A stretch of DNA of 64,000 nt from Ananas comosus. Taxonomy: Eukaryota > Streptophyta > Magnoliopsida > Poales > Bromeliaceae. The position numbers and the translations under genes are program-made. This document shows, piece after piece, positions 32,801 to 44,562 of this stretch. Under the pieces are notes generated by a model that saw only the letters and a program-made list of their open reading frames with translations, did not search any database and was not told the DNA's origin. The first letter of the stretch is position 1, and each line of letters starts with the position of its first letter. The DNA lies in assembly GCF_001540865.1 (NCBI RefSeq), contig NC_033635.1:7031327-7095326 (forward strand). Reading direction: 5' to 3'.

Positions 32801-32976
32801 AAGGTTAGGGTTAGGGTTGTATTAGGGCTTAAAATAAATATATTTAATAATATTAGCCGGTAAAGATATTTAGTTTAAAATAATTGCCGCTAAAGTATAA
32901 TTAAATAATAAGTAATAGTGGTTGTTCAATAATCGCCACTATTAAATTGTCGCTAAAAGGCAATTTTCTTATAGTG
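29867..32976 (-). mobile_element. CACTA-like element carrying a captured gene copy
   Basis: The right end, read in reverse from 32976, is CACTATAAGAAAATTGCC followed by sub-terminal motifs (TTTAGCGACAATTT, AATAGTGGCGATTATT, TTAGCGGCAATTAT), typical of CACTA/En-Spm ends. Near 29867-29900 the left side has CACTATTACTATTAT and AATTGCCGCTAAAATAAT, matching the sub-terminal motifs, but the outer terminal repeat is degenerate or lost and flanks do not match (GGC left, TAA right). Between the ends is a minus-strand exon chain and no transposase. The left border is uncertain. Confidence 0.5.
29959..32750 (-). pseudogene. Unrecognised minus-strand multi-exon gene copy, disabled
   Basis: In transcription order the exons are about 32750-32409, 32073-32011, 31568-31439, 31349-31282, 31014-30816 and 30065-29959. 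Junctions after the second exon are GT-AG, and exons 3-6 join in a single frame ending in TGA at 29959-29961. I do not recognise the protein. Exon 1 encodes a Ser/Pro and Glu-Leu-rich start, then VERNHIAGVVHFVVADKVYD. Exons 2-3 look like a coiled coil (VHKELQDTIAQLEAFRYEI). Exon 5 contains HSQTVAYARIAEVQAIKL. Signs of decay: no in-frame ATG upstream of exon 1, a TAG inside exon 2 in the frame that joins exon 3, and an exon 1 donor that reads AAGTATGC, as if one G were lost. Its tight fit between CACTA-like ends suggests capture. A functional gene with a different exon 1 cannot be excluded. Confidence 0.55.
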
Positions 32977-32999
32977 TAAGTTTAGCTTCATGTCGATCT

Positions 33000-33830
33000 T
33001 AATATGCATTTAAATGCTAAGTCTCATTTACCTTGTCTATAACAAGTATACATCAATATGCAACTAATTGCTACATCTCATTTATTCCACAATCCAATTA
33101 GGGTTCACAAGATAGGTCCCTATTCATCTCTAACATGCTTTCTATCAAGCATACATATGTCATGTAGAATGCAAGTTCACATTGTACCTCTACTATATAG
33201 AGTATAAATTTCTACATACAACACATATGTATTATGTACTCTAAAATTCTATCATGTCCTAATAAACATGAATATACGTCCATCTAAGTCTTATAACCAG
33301 AGGGAAGACATAAAGTGAGTTCACCCATTTCAGTGAGATCAAACCCACCGGATACTCTTCGAACCCTTTCGTTCCTTCGAACGAAATTGTCCACGAAGCT
33401 TCTAGCACCCTACAAGAATTTCTAAGAGGATTACAAGTTTCGAACGAACATCACACAAAATTCACCAAAAATCATATGAAAAGGAGGTGAAATTACCTTT
33501 GACCAAGCAAAACTTGTCCAAAGCACAAATCAACCCAATGGAGCTTCAAATTCAACCTAAAAGAGAGTTCTACACTCATCAATTAGGTTCCAAAGTCTTA
33601 AATCAAGAAACCCCAAAATAAACCCTAATTCTTCAAAAACTAGGTTTTTATGTACAAATCTTGCCAAAATCACAAATAGATGATGCAAAATATAAGTACT
33701 AACCTTCAAGAAAGCTCCAAATCAAGCTATCTTGAGTTGATCCACCAAGAAGCTCATCTCTTCACATCCAAGCTTCCTTCAAGGTCCACAAGCTCCTCTC
33801 TTCACAAATAATTTTTCCTTTTATACCAAG
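33000..33830 (-). repeat. Diverged gypsy LTR remnant, reverse orientation
   Basis: Read in reverse, the order of motifs follows the large gypsy LTR at 36200-36590: GGAGCTTGTGGA, GATTTGGAGCTTTCTTGAAG, TTAGGGTTTATTTTGGGG, CCTAATTGATGAG, GGTTGAATTTGAAG, then TAGGGTGCTAGAAGCTTCGT. Identity is low but collinear. It was not called as host sequence because no coding region is present. Confidence 0.55.
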
Positions 33831-34133
33831 GTTATGTTTCGTTCCATGTAAAAATAGGTGAACATAATTTTTCAGTTGAAAAATAGTTTTCCAAGTGTTT
33901 GGTTGGGTGTAAAAAAATGTTTTGGTGAAACCTATTTTTACATATTTGGAGAAAATCCTCCATTTCGTTTTTCACGGGCGAGCGACGGAAAATGAAAAAG
34001 GCAAAGGAAAAAGCACTACGTTTGGCGCGGAGAGAAGCAACGGGCGCGCGCGGTCCACAAGGCCACTTCAGCCTCGTGGATCGCATGAGAGGGAGGTCCA
34101 CAGTGGACCTTCCTCTCATTATATATATATATA

Positions 34134-34675
34134 GAGAGTCCAGCTGCTATACTATCGGTAGCACGGGGCCTCCCGTGCTACCAAGTTGTTTTCGATGATG
34201 CGGTTTTCAAATCGACGATCAACTCCGTTAGACTTGATCTACACTATTAAAAGTATTTTTAGAAACTAAATTTCATAATTTTTTGACATCATTTGACTAG
34301 TGATCAAAAGATCTCAAAATTGACCATTTTAACGGCTGATGTGGCGTGTTTGTGAGTTTAACAGTGTAAAACAATCCAAATCCGATAAAAATTTTATAGA
34401 AAATTCTTTTCACTGTTTAGAGTAAGATTAGTATATCTGATCTTGAATTTAAATCTTTTATCATCATTTTTTATGAGATTTTTATTTTCAGCCGTTCAAT
34501 TTTAGACTATTTGTTTGATAGGTAAATAATATCAAAAAATTATGAAATTTAGTTTCCAAATACTTTTAATAGTGTAGATCAAGTCTAACGGAGCCAATCG
34601 TCTATTTGGAAGTCGCATCATCGAAAACAACTTGGTAGCACGGGAGGCCCCATGCTACCGATAGTATAGTAGCCG

Positions 34676-34682
<7 letters not shown>
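34134..34682. mobile_element. Hairpin-ended MITE, copy C2
   Basis: It has terminal inverted repeats of about 65 bp with few mismatches (GAGTCCAGCTGCTATACTAT against GAGTCCGGCTACTATACTAT from the right). Within each repeat is a hairpin: GGTAGCACGGG, loop GCCT, CCCGTGCTACC (34157-34182), and at the right GGTAGCACGGG with CCCATGCTACC (34634-34659). It is flanked by a TA run on the left and CT/TA runs on the right. It has a 549-bp non-coding body. Confidence 0.85.
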
Positions 34683-34735
<53 letters not shown>

Positions 34736-34744
34736 TGATATATA
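34683..34744. repeat. CT then TA microsatellite
   Basis: A pure CT run passes into a TA run between two MITE copies. TA runs flank all members of this MITE group. Confidence 0.9.
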
Positions 34745-34994
34745 GGCTGGGACTACTATACTCTTGTGAGTATAGACCTCTTTATATTCATAAATTTTTA
34801 ACTGTTGATTGATGGGATGTGTGGTTAGGATGACGGTGGTTCTCACTTAGAATGATAGTGGTCCCCTAGGGTTGAGTGGATAGTTGGTTGAATAACATAA
34901 TCTAACGGATAAAAATGGCCAATGAAATAAATCTAAGGATCGAAAATTTATGAGTATAAGAGAGGCAATACTCATAAAAGTATAGTAGCCGCAC
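34745..34994. mobile_element. Hairpin-ended MITE, copy C3
   Basis: The left hairpin is CTATACTC, loop TTGT, GAGTATAG (34756-34775). The right hairpin is TTATGAGTAT ... ATACTCATAA (34948-34977). Outer ends GGCTGGGACTACTATA and TATAGTAGCCGCAC are inverted. The interior has the shared 'cccctagggtt' and 'ataatctaacgg' motifs. TA-rich sequence flanks both sides. Confidence 0.8.
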
Positions 34995-35029
34995 TATATA
35001 TATAAATATATATATATATATTAGCGTGT

Positions 35030-35573
35030 GGGTGTCAACAACGATCCATTGGCACTTATGATAGAATAGGTACATTTAACACAATCGTGGGAATTTGAAT
35101 AATAACACACTGTTAGGTGANNNNNNNNNNNNNNNNNNNNNNNNNNNNNNNNNNNNNNNNNNNNNNNNNNNNNNNNNNNNNNNNNNNNNNNNNNNNNNNN
35201 NNNNNNNNNNNNNNNNNNNNNNNNNNNNNNNNNNNNNNNNNNNNNNNNNNNNNNNNNNNNNNNNNNNNNNNNNNNNNNNNNNNNNNNNNNNNNNNNNNNN
35301 NNNNNNNNNNNNNNNNNNNNNNNNNNNNNNNNNNNNNNNNNNNNNNNNNNNNNNNNNNNNNNNNNNNNNNNNNNNNNNNNNNNNNNNNNNNNNNNNNNNN
35401 NNNNNNNNNNNNNNNNNNNNNNNNNNNNNNNNNNNNNNNNNNNNNNNNNNNNNNNNNNNNNNNNNNNNNNNNNNNNNNNNNNNNNNNNNNNNNNNNAACC
35501 ACCCATCAAGTTTGATTGATGGTTAGAAAGTTAAGAGCACAAGAACTGCTGTACTCCTAATAGCATAGTAGCC

Positions 35574-35580
<7 letters not shown>
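35030..35580. mobile_element. Probable further MITE spanning an N gap
   Basis: The right end (ATAGCATAGTAGCCCTACTC, 35560-35579) matches the end style of copies C2 and C3, and TA/CT runs flank it. 376 N (35121-35496) hide most of the body, so length and left end are unknown. Apparent reading frames here are artefacts of N. Confidence 0.4.
35121..35496. other. Assembly gap of 376 N
   Basis: No sequence. The non-round length suggests an estimated gap size. Confidence 0.99.
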
Positions 35581-35637
<57 letters not shown>

Positions 35638-35638
<1 letters not shown>

Positions 35639-36588
35639 GTAACACACTGGACCTGTGCAAATTGCAAGGTTCGAGTGTTTGATATGGATTCCGAACTTTT
35701 TCACACTTGGTGGAAGGTCGTAGATGGTATTCCAACCTAAAAGTTCGATTTCTTGAATTTTGACTAAGTCCTGAGAGTATTCACTCTCGGGGATCGATCC
35801 CTGGTAGGAGAGACCGGTCCCCCCGGAATAGTATTGCGGCAAGACTTGAGGCAACCGGTCCTTGGCAGGGAGAAACCGGTTCCCGAACATGTGTTTTGCA
35901 GGTGGGTCCGAGAGACCGGTCCCAGGTGTGGGGAGACCGGTCCCTCAGCCCGAAAACTGCCCAGTCAAGGTAGTGCACAGGTTGCATTGTTGAGGGGCCT
36001 AAGTGGATTTTGTTGCTTATGAGAGCTTATAGGCCACTTCCTCTCCCTGTCACCCTCATTTCTCTCCCTCACACTCTCTCTACACTCTATAGAAAGAGAA
36101 GAAGAAGGAGAAGAAGGAGTAGAAGGAGAGCAAGCTTGGAGGCTTTGGAGCATCTTCCTCTCCCTCGTTTCGCACCTTTGGTGGCTTGGAGCTTGTGATT
36201 GGAGCTTTGTGGAGGATCAATCTTCAACCCTTAAGGATTTTGAGCTTGGTTTGGAGCATCCTAGAGGTAAGTGGCTAGTTTTCTTCCTCTAGATCCTAGT
36301 TTTGGAGCTTTAAACTAGATGAAACCCTATACTTAGATTTTAGAGTTTACTTTGGGGATTTTCGATTTGAGGGCTTTGAGACCCAATTGATTGGCTTAGA
36401 ACCTTTGTTTAGGTTGGATTTGAAGGACTCTAACTCCCATTTGGAGATCGAGAGAGCTTCCTTCACACTTGGTGAGTTTTTCTCCACCATAGCTTGAGAT
36501 GGTTAATGATTGAGCCTTGTATTGTTCATAAGATCCGTTTGACTCTTGTTCCTACATCTTTAGGGTGCTAGGAGACTAGTGGGCATCT
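35638..36588 (+). repeat. 5' LTR, first part
   Basis: It starts TGTAACACACTGG, identical to the 3' LTR start at 51261. It contains a cluster of ACCGGT palindromes (35811-35945), then a C/T-rich and GAGAAG-rich transcribed-looking stretch. Collinearity with the 3' LTR copy stops after GGGCATCT at 36588 and resumes at 44563. Confidence 0.9.
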
Positions 36589-36713
36589 CAAGCTATGGTG
36601 GAGAAAAACTCACCGAGTGTGAAGGAAGCTCAATCATTAACCATCTCAAGCTATGGTGGAGAAAAACTCACCAAGTGTGAAGGAAGCTCTCTCGATCTCC
36701 AAATGGGAGTTAG
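36588..36713 (-). repeat. Two short inverted copies of LTR sequence
   Basis: Two head-to-tail segments starting CAAGCTATGGTGGAGAAAAA are reverse copies of 36423-36506. They end at the single N at 36714. This looks like a foldback or assembly error at a contig edge. Confidence 0.8.
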
Positions 36714-36714
36714 N

Positions 36715-39700
36715 TCACACTTGTACCTTGGGATACTTCCATACCTGATATCGTTATCATTTGAACCACTGTAAGTTGATCTCTAAACCAATCGTAGCTT
36801 TCTACCTTAACACTTTGATCATATTTCTTGATCGATCTCATTTCACACTGTCACAAACAGTCAACTTAGGAGATTTTCCCCCTAGTCTAGTATGAGTGTA
36901 AACAAACCAAGTTCACCCCAGCGAGGGGGAACCTGCTACTCGAGGCCTCATCAGTAGAAATGACCTGGTCCTCCAACGCAGAGGGGGTCAACTGTCAGGG
37001 CAGCCCACGTCCAACGCAGAGGGGCTATAAACCCTATCACAGTCACTCACTAACAATTGGTTTTCCCAATTGGTTACTTAACTCATTTAAGTCATTTTTC
37101 GTACGTACGTATAAATGTCAAAAGGATATAACGAAAGAAAGTCGAACATGTCCGTAACATCATCAATGTACATGTCAACCAATGATAGACACAATGAAAA
37201 GAACGGATGTATACGGACTTATCTGGATCACCCACTCAGCCGCTCCAGCCACCGGCTTGGGTGACCCTTGAAAGAACATCAAGAGTGTGGTGATTGGTAT
37301 GTCCAAGGTCACGCTCACAACACCGGTACCTAGCGCCGTTCCCGGGGCGTCGAATCGATCGATTGTGGTCTCAAGATCATCAAATGATAAAACCGAAGTA
37401 CATAGTAGATCAAACTACATGTCTCTGTACATTTACTTACATCTATTTCGTACATATATTGATTTACAAAGTCAATGTTCAAGTCAACACATTTTAAATT
37501 TAATGTCACTTAAAGTAACATATCAATCAAATGATAGTGAACACAAACAAGGAACGGAAGCACGTTCGGTACATATAACTTTACACCAGGACCCTTAATA
37601 AATAAAGAAATATGTACATCAGCAACAACAACTCGGAACCCGCTTGTCTCCTCCCCGACAAGCAAGCCGCAGACACATGCCCGGGCCTAGCTGGTTTAAC
37701 CGCTATCGCCCTGCACTGTCTATCTCACCATAGTCTCGTTCACTATCACTTTCAGATCCTACTGGATCCCCTGAATCCTTACCTTTGGATCCTTGGTCCT
37801 TGCGCTCACCGCACTTAGATTACTATCGCTTTCGGTTTGTTAACCCAATCAACAATCGTTCAGAGATTACAATTAATCCCCGACTAGGCTCACAATAAAT
37901 ATACGTTGATTTTTCTCAATACAACTTACCGGTGTTGTATTTCGATTCCCAACTCATATTTACGTGAACTTAACGAAAGCGGACTAACCAAAACAAAATG
38001 ATTACACTTACCAAGCAAAGTCCTCTTTACGGTGGCGCTGCACACTGCTCTAGGTGAGGCCGTAGTGGAAAACTCCACGGTCTCGTCAGACCCAGACTAC
38101 TCCAAGTCCTCAACGCACGAGTCCACTCGCGCAATCATCCCCGATACGTCTCCGTCCTCCTCTTGTATTTCTCCAACGTCCTAAACCACAGCGTTGTCCG
38201 CTGCTGTCATCGAAGACCCTCAGTCCTACATGGATAGGGCCTAGGCGGTCACCATCATGGGGGAGGAGGTCACTAATAAGGTGGTCACCAGAGACCTGGA
38301 AGATCAAGACTAAGCCGACGCTGTTTCCGGCTCGTGCTCGCTAGGAATAGTCATGACTGCCGCAAGTACGCCAAATTAGGCGGCTACAAACTGCCCTTTC
38401 TTCGGCTAGGAACCCATAACCTCTGCACCAAGTGTAGCTACCTTCGGAACAAACTCCTATATATATGGGATCTTTTCCTATTCCAAGTAAATCGTCGCGT
38501 GACAAAACTCTTCCTACGGGTCTAGACCACCGTTTTCCGGTTCTTTTCGGCTCCAGATTTGTGAAGTAGCGAATGGACCCTCCTCAAATCTCTCTAACAT
38601 AAGTACCTCATGAAGGGTCTATCGCTGTCTTCTTTCTACTTCCTTCTAAAATCCTTCAACTCTGTCCCCTTGGCAAGCCATGCCCTCATGCTTGCCCTCA
38701 AATGAGTAAACCACTTGACACATGGTCCGTACCAAGTATGACTATCTCTAGCTCGTCTAATGAAGCTCGCCCCCAATGCCGGACTTTATAAATTCTATTA
38801 ATCACGAGATTTCAATTTCAGTAAACTCCTCCAAGACCTAGCTCGCGAAACCCACCTCGCGCCTTTACGCTAACGCGCACTCCTTGCGCTCAGCAAACTA
38901 TCTCTTTTCCCTTTCTTCGCCTGATGATCACCGCGGCCCCCTGTTAGCTCGAGATTTGCTGGGGGAGCCATAGGTGCCGGTGTCGTCTCCATAGTCCCTG
39001 GGGGCCCTACACACTAAACGCCGCCCTTAGTAGTTCGCCATCGAACAAGTGTTTTCCTACCATTTATAAAATTCACACCTGTCGGCCCTGTGTAATCAGC
39101 ACTAACGGGCTCTCCTCGTAGTAGACGAGTCGGATGTCGAAGTCAAGTCAGCGGACGCTCCGTCGCACGCCCAAGGGGTGGGCGATACAGTCGACCTGTA
39201 TGAAAACACGGCGCAGCCATGCTCGGTGGGGCTGGACGTGGCTCACCAGCACAGAAACGTCGAGTCCACCTCCTAGGACGGCACCAGCTGCTACAGCACC
39301 GTCCATAACAAAATGAAATATCATGATCTAGCGCATATAATAACTGTGATCACGTAACGTAAGTAAGTAATCATCGAGTAAACGATCTTGCGTACTGTAA
39401 CTCTTCAGCCTACTATAAGGCTCCCTAACGCATTGCCATGACCGCAGTGACAACCCTCCAGCAATCTACTAGCGGACCAAAACCGCTCAATTAACTCAAC
39501 ATGGAGTTTAGCTAACTCCTTTAAACACAATACATAATATCAGTATCCGATTCAACGGATTGCTCGTGATCTCCTCACGATAGATCGCTCTCTGCGCTAG
39601 CACAACCTGTGAACTCAATCAACAGGCATCTAACACCTAACACTTAGTCGGACTTCCCACTTAACCGTCATCGTGAAATCGTCCCGATTCACACTTCGCC

Positions 39701-41381
39701 CGGTACCTAGTGAGAATCCCGACAACCGAGCGTGATCCACGAATTCTCGGCAATCTCACCCATCGAGACATCTCGTACAGCACGTCCTGCTGCAACCGCC
39801 CATCACGAACCCCTGCTAGGCACGGACCTGGAAAAAACCTGACACCTCGGACCCGGGTAACCCGTCCGCGTCAGTCGACGCTCTCCGTTGCCGGGCCATG
39901 GATGCCCATCCCGTCTCTCAAAACCAGTCCTGCCATCAGGCTCGAACCTGGGCTCATGCACCTTACGGTGCACAATCTAGCACTCTAGCTCTTGTGTGTC
40001 CCACACATCGCTGGGTTGGGCTCTTAAACCGCACCAAATCCCAGAGCCAACGAGGGTCAACCTCGTCCATACGCTACAGAGTTAACTCTTGAAACGAAGC
40101 ACTATTAACCCAAATGCGAACGCTCGCTCTCCGTAATACAGCACAGTGCCAACTCAATCCGTTAGCCGGATATCGCCTAGCCATTGAATACTTGGCTTAA
40201 CACCATAACCAAATGAGCAAGTATGACTTTCGCTCACATCACCTGGGTAAGGTCACCGAACACTCTCATCCCGGCACTTTCGCTTCCGAATCAGGATACC
40301 TACTTAATTAGTCTGAACGATGCTATTCGTAGCTATTGCTCGCCTCTTACCTTTGCGCTTGTTTCACAAACATCTCTGACTACACCTTTTTAGTCATATC
40401 ATACCTTACTTTAACTCTTTGAAACCTTATCGTAAACCTTTCAATAGAGGTAGGCAATTCGTTATTCCCCATGATACCTAGATTCAAAGCGCCTGCTTTG
40501 AAAACAATTGCCCTCCTCTTACATTGTATGCCTTTGAACCTCAGCGCTACAGTTGAAACTGCTAAGTTCACATTTTCTCAACATTGATAAACATTCACAT
40601 ATTCAAATATCACTTTCATAATATCACTACCCTGTGATGCATGAATACAAGTAATATGCTCAATGGAAAACCATAGACATAAAAGGTGATTCAAAGACTT
40701 CGGATAGCACCACCCACCTGTAGTGGTGTCAATCAACTAGAATCCACGTCTCGGAAAGCGTCGACGACTATCTCTCGCGACTCCGTGCAAATAGAAGTAG
40801 AACGGTCTCTACCGTAATTAGCGCGTCGCCGACCTGTCGGAAAGTCAATTTAGACTCTTGGGCATGTTTACTTTTCACTTATAAAGGATTAGAAAAGATT
40901 AAACTAGAGTCATTACTCATATTTTACAAGTTAGCATTTCAATGCTATATAAAGCGGCAACTATAGCCGAAAACCTTCTTTTGGCGATATCTTTGCGTAG
41001 GTTCGTCGGATTGCCGAACCGACTTCGCCAACGCGTTTCTTTTACCCTCAATTTGGTTTACACGCGGTCAATTTCGCATTAGGACTTTTATTTTGCAAAA
41101 GTGCATTGCCGGGGTCAGTTTTCTCAAAAACACCCATTTCAATGCAATTTCGCAAATACGTTAAGTATTTCAACTCTTTTTAGCCCTAGAATCTCAAAAA
41201 CAAGTAGTAAAATCTGCCCAAATACTTTGATCCCATTTTTCTCTCTTTCATTTCCTTTCTTTCATTTTTCTTCTCTTTCTTTCTTTTTTTCTTTTCTTTT
41301 CCTTTCTTTTCTTTCTTCCTCTTTTCTTTCTTGCTTGCTGCCCCTGCAGGGCAGCAGCTGCTGCTGCTGACAGCTGCTGCC

Positions 41382-41418
<37 letters not shown>

Positions 41419-44400
41419 GCTGAGCTGCTGCTGCTGCTGTTGTGCTGCGCATGCTGCTGCTGCTGCTGCTGCTGCTGGCAGCAGCTGCTGTTGCTGCTTG
41501 CTGCTACTCCAGCTGTTGCTCCAGCAGCTGCTGCTGCTTGTGCTACTGCTGCTGCTGCTACAACTAGCTGCTACTGCTGCTACTACCAGTAGCAGCAGGA
41601 AGATGGTGAGAGGGAGAGATAACAGGGAGAGAGAGAGATAACCAAAAAAACTCACCTTTCTTTCTTTTTTTTTCTACTTCTTCTTCTACTTCTTTTTCTT
41701 CTTCTCCTCTCCCTTTGCTCTTGCTTTCCCTCTCTCTCTCTATACGTATGCTGCAAGAAGAGGTGGCAGGGGATAAGGATGGCCCTGGCTGCAGGTTAGT
41801 GGAATTCCACTAAGTCATGTGCTAATTACCAAAATGCCCCTCGACTTAATTCCGTTTAGTCGCACGGATTAGATACCTTTCGTAGGCTCTTCCGACAGTC
41901 CGATTGAGCTCAAATTTGGCAGGAATGATCGTTTTTACTTAACAAGTCCACTGAAATTTTAACATTTCAGTTTCGACCCCGTTTGGTCACTGCGAATTAT
42001 CCCGAACTGTAATCTTTATCAGATAACTTCCAGATGCTATTTCTCTCTCTACAGGTGTCAGAAAAATCTGAAACTTCAAATCTAGCCTCATAAAAATGTT
42101 CCTGACATCTCTGCCAATTTTCATAATTTTCTGACACTGTGCATTTTCTGCTAATTTTCTCAGTCCCGTTCCTTACAGAAAATTCTAAATTTTTCGTTTT
42201 CGCTCCGATTTCACCCAAACACTTCCAAAATACACCAAGGGACCTTCCCAAGCTACCAATTTAATTTGGAAGCAATTCCTTTTCATTTTGACATTATTTG
42301 AGCCGAATTAATAATAGAATCGGCTCCAATTTCATTACATGGTAGTGATTTCTCCTTTTTGCACTACCACTTCGCACTGAGCTCGTCAAAACCCTTTGAA
42401 AACACACCCTTGGCTTTTCCAAAACTTCATAATTGATATCCTTAGGCCTTACTTTAATTCTTTTAATCAAAGTTAGCGTCGGAATTTCGAAAATTCTTTT
42501 TACTCTCTTTACATTTCGTTTCGCGCCCAATTTGCGCCGACACACTTATTTCTCTTTGGAAGTACATAAGTGTACTTATACTTTATTGAAGTTGAGTCTA
42601 CAGTTTCCTCTGTATCTCCCTTAAGTGGGTAAAGCCCTTCCAGGCTGGGTGGATAGTGGTTCGAGTTAGGTCGGTTTTCCTCAGGGCTTGGGACGAGTTG
42701 CCTCGGAGCTGCGACGACCTTTGCTTTGTGCTTTTCGCGTAGTTTTGATGCCGGCTTTACAGGTTAAAGCCATGTTAAACGTGAATCATGTTTCATTATT
42801 GAACTTAGGNACAAAACCCAAGTCAATTATGGAGTTTTAATTGGAGATTTCCGAGAGGTTTTCGTCGACCTCTATTAGGTTTCCGGGCAGCGTTGGAGCG
42901 ACGCGTGTTAGTGGTTTTGCCGTAGTATTGTGAATATGTGATATATTATATCAGCCTTAGAGTGAATTAGGCTAAAATTTGACTTTAAAGTCGAATGGCA
43001 ATCAACTCTGTGGAAGATTTGGTTGGGGGGTTCCAGTGGTTAAATTTCGTTTTACTTAGCCTTCGTACGACACTTGTTTGTTCAGGTTTGACGTATTTCA
43101 ATGTGTTAATTAGGAGCAAACCAAGGCTTTAGCTCAGTTATCAGTTGATTAATGGAACCGATTCGGAGTTCGGTCGAAAAGGGACCAAATCTGTCTCCTT
43201 ATTATCGTTTTATTGAGGAGAAATCGACGACCTTAACGGGAGATTGAGTCGACCCTCGTTGTTCTGGTTTTGGTGAATTTTAGGCTGTGATTTGAAGGTT
43301 AATCTCCTCCAAATTCGCTATATGGAAAGTTTTCGACGTTGAGTCGAGAAAGACCCCAATTCTAGGGTCTCTTCAGTTATTTATAGGAGGAGGGGTGCAA
43401 GATTTTCGAAAGGAACTCAGAGGCTTGGTCGCTCGTTGCTCACGCCGCGCTTTAGCCGCGTTTTGCTGCTGAGAGTGAACATCTCTCTCTTTGGGTTCTC
43501 TCTCTTTCACCTCTTCCAAGTTTCCGTGAAGAGACTCGAGATCGTAGTAGGTTTCTGGAGGTCCCCAGCACGACCCATCTATTCCTATCTCTGTTCTACA
43601 CTTTAATGGTTTTATTGGAACGACGGTGCAAAGACGATCAGACATGGCCATGTTCCACTACCGACATGGCCATGTCGTTCGTCTTTTTGTGACTAAAGCG
43701 GTCTAGTAACGTGAAAGAACGAAAATTGGGAGGTTAGTGAGAGTTTGAACAGGTTTTTGAACAGGTTTGAGAAATCTTATACATCCCATCAAAGTAAATG
43801 GTAAAAGGTGTAAGCTTGAAGCATTAACTGGTTTAAGCTTCGCAACGTTAACTATTACGTAAATGCTACGTTATAAGGTTAAGGTCAATGAAAGAGTGAA
43901 GTCATTGAACAGTTTTGGAAAGATTCCAGGTAGTTTGCAGCATCTAGTCAAGGTTATCGGTAAGGTTGGGAACTTGAACAGTTATCCGGGTCTAAGTCAT
44001 ATAATGTGCTTGGGGAGGTGCTTGGCGGCCATCATCGGGCGTACAGTGCAGGGCGCTAGCGGTTAAACCAGCTAGGTCCGGGCGTGTGTCTGCGGCTTGC
44101 TTGTCGTGGAGGAGACAAGCGGGTTCCGAGTTGTTGTTGCTCATGTACATATTTCTTTATTTATTAAAGGTCCTAGTGTAAAGTTATATATACCGAACGT
44201 GCTTCCGTTCGTTGTTTGTGTTCACTATCATTTGATTGACATGTTACTTTAAGTGACATTAAATTTTGAAATGTATCGGCTTGACATATTGACTTTGTAA
44301 ATCAATAAATGTGCGAAATATTATGTAAGTAAATGAACAGAGACATGTAGTTTTATCTACTATGTACTTGAGTTTTACCATTGACGATTTTGAGACCACA

Positions 44401-44561
44401 GTCGATCGATTTGACGTCCCGGGAACGGAGCTAGGAGTCGATGTTGTGAACATTGTCTACCTTTGAACCTCAACGCTACAGTTGAAACTGGATCTCCCAG
44501 TTTCACTCCTAACTCGATCAACCTGTAGTAGGGGCTCCCTAAACACTACACAACCTTACTC
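36715..44561. mobile_element. Unclassified 7.8-kb repeat block interrupting the 5' LTR
   Basis: It is bounded by single N at 36714 and 44562, with another at 42810. No retroelement protein is recognisable on either strand. A ~400-bp segment at 37300-37720 recurs in inverted orientation at 44050-44450 (shared landmarks: CAAGCCGCAGACACATGCCC, GATAGTGAACACAAACAAG). A different phrase, CCTTTGAACCTCAGCGCTAC, occurs in direct orientation at 40530 and 44460. Parts of 40700-41800 read as reversed LTR-like DNA. It could be nested, mostly antisense gypsy LTR material, or a misplaced contig. Confidence 0.5.
41345..41600. repeat. Long CTG/CAG trinucleotide tract
   Basis: About 250 bp, almost all CTG with interruptions (TTG, CTA, CCAG), and mirrored GCAGCAG segments allow strong hairpins. 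It is preceded by a 100-bp TTTC/CTTT tract and followed by CT-rich sequence. Reading frames here are poly-Gln, poly-Ala, poly-Leu or poly-Cys and are repeat artefacts. Confidence 0.9.
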
Positions 44562-44562
44562 N

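Noticed and set aside
32452..32808. Plus-strand frame of 118 codons, Glu/Gly/Arg-rich
   Set aside because: It is the antisense of exon 1 of the minus-strand gene copy and of (GAGCTC)n and GGGTGA repeats.
32793..32818. GGTTAGGGTTAGGGTT, resembling an interstitial telomere
   Set aside because: Only about two to three units. On the minus strand it is an AACCCTAACCC telo-box as found near plant transcription starts.
35021..35526. Several 'open frames' across the N gap
   Set aside because: N codons create them; there is no sequence.
41186..41655. Gln/Ala-rich frames at the CTG tract
   Set aside because: Open in all frames because of the trinucleotide repeat; no start context or domain.
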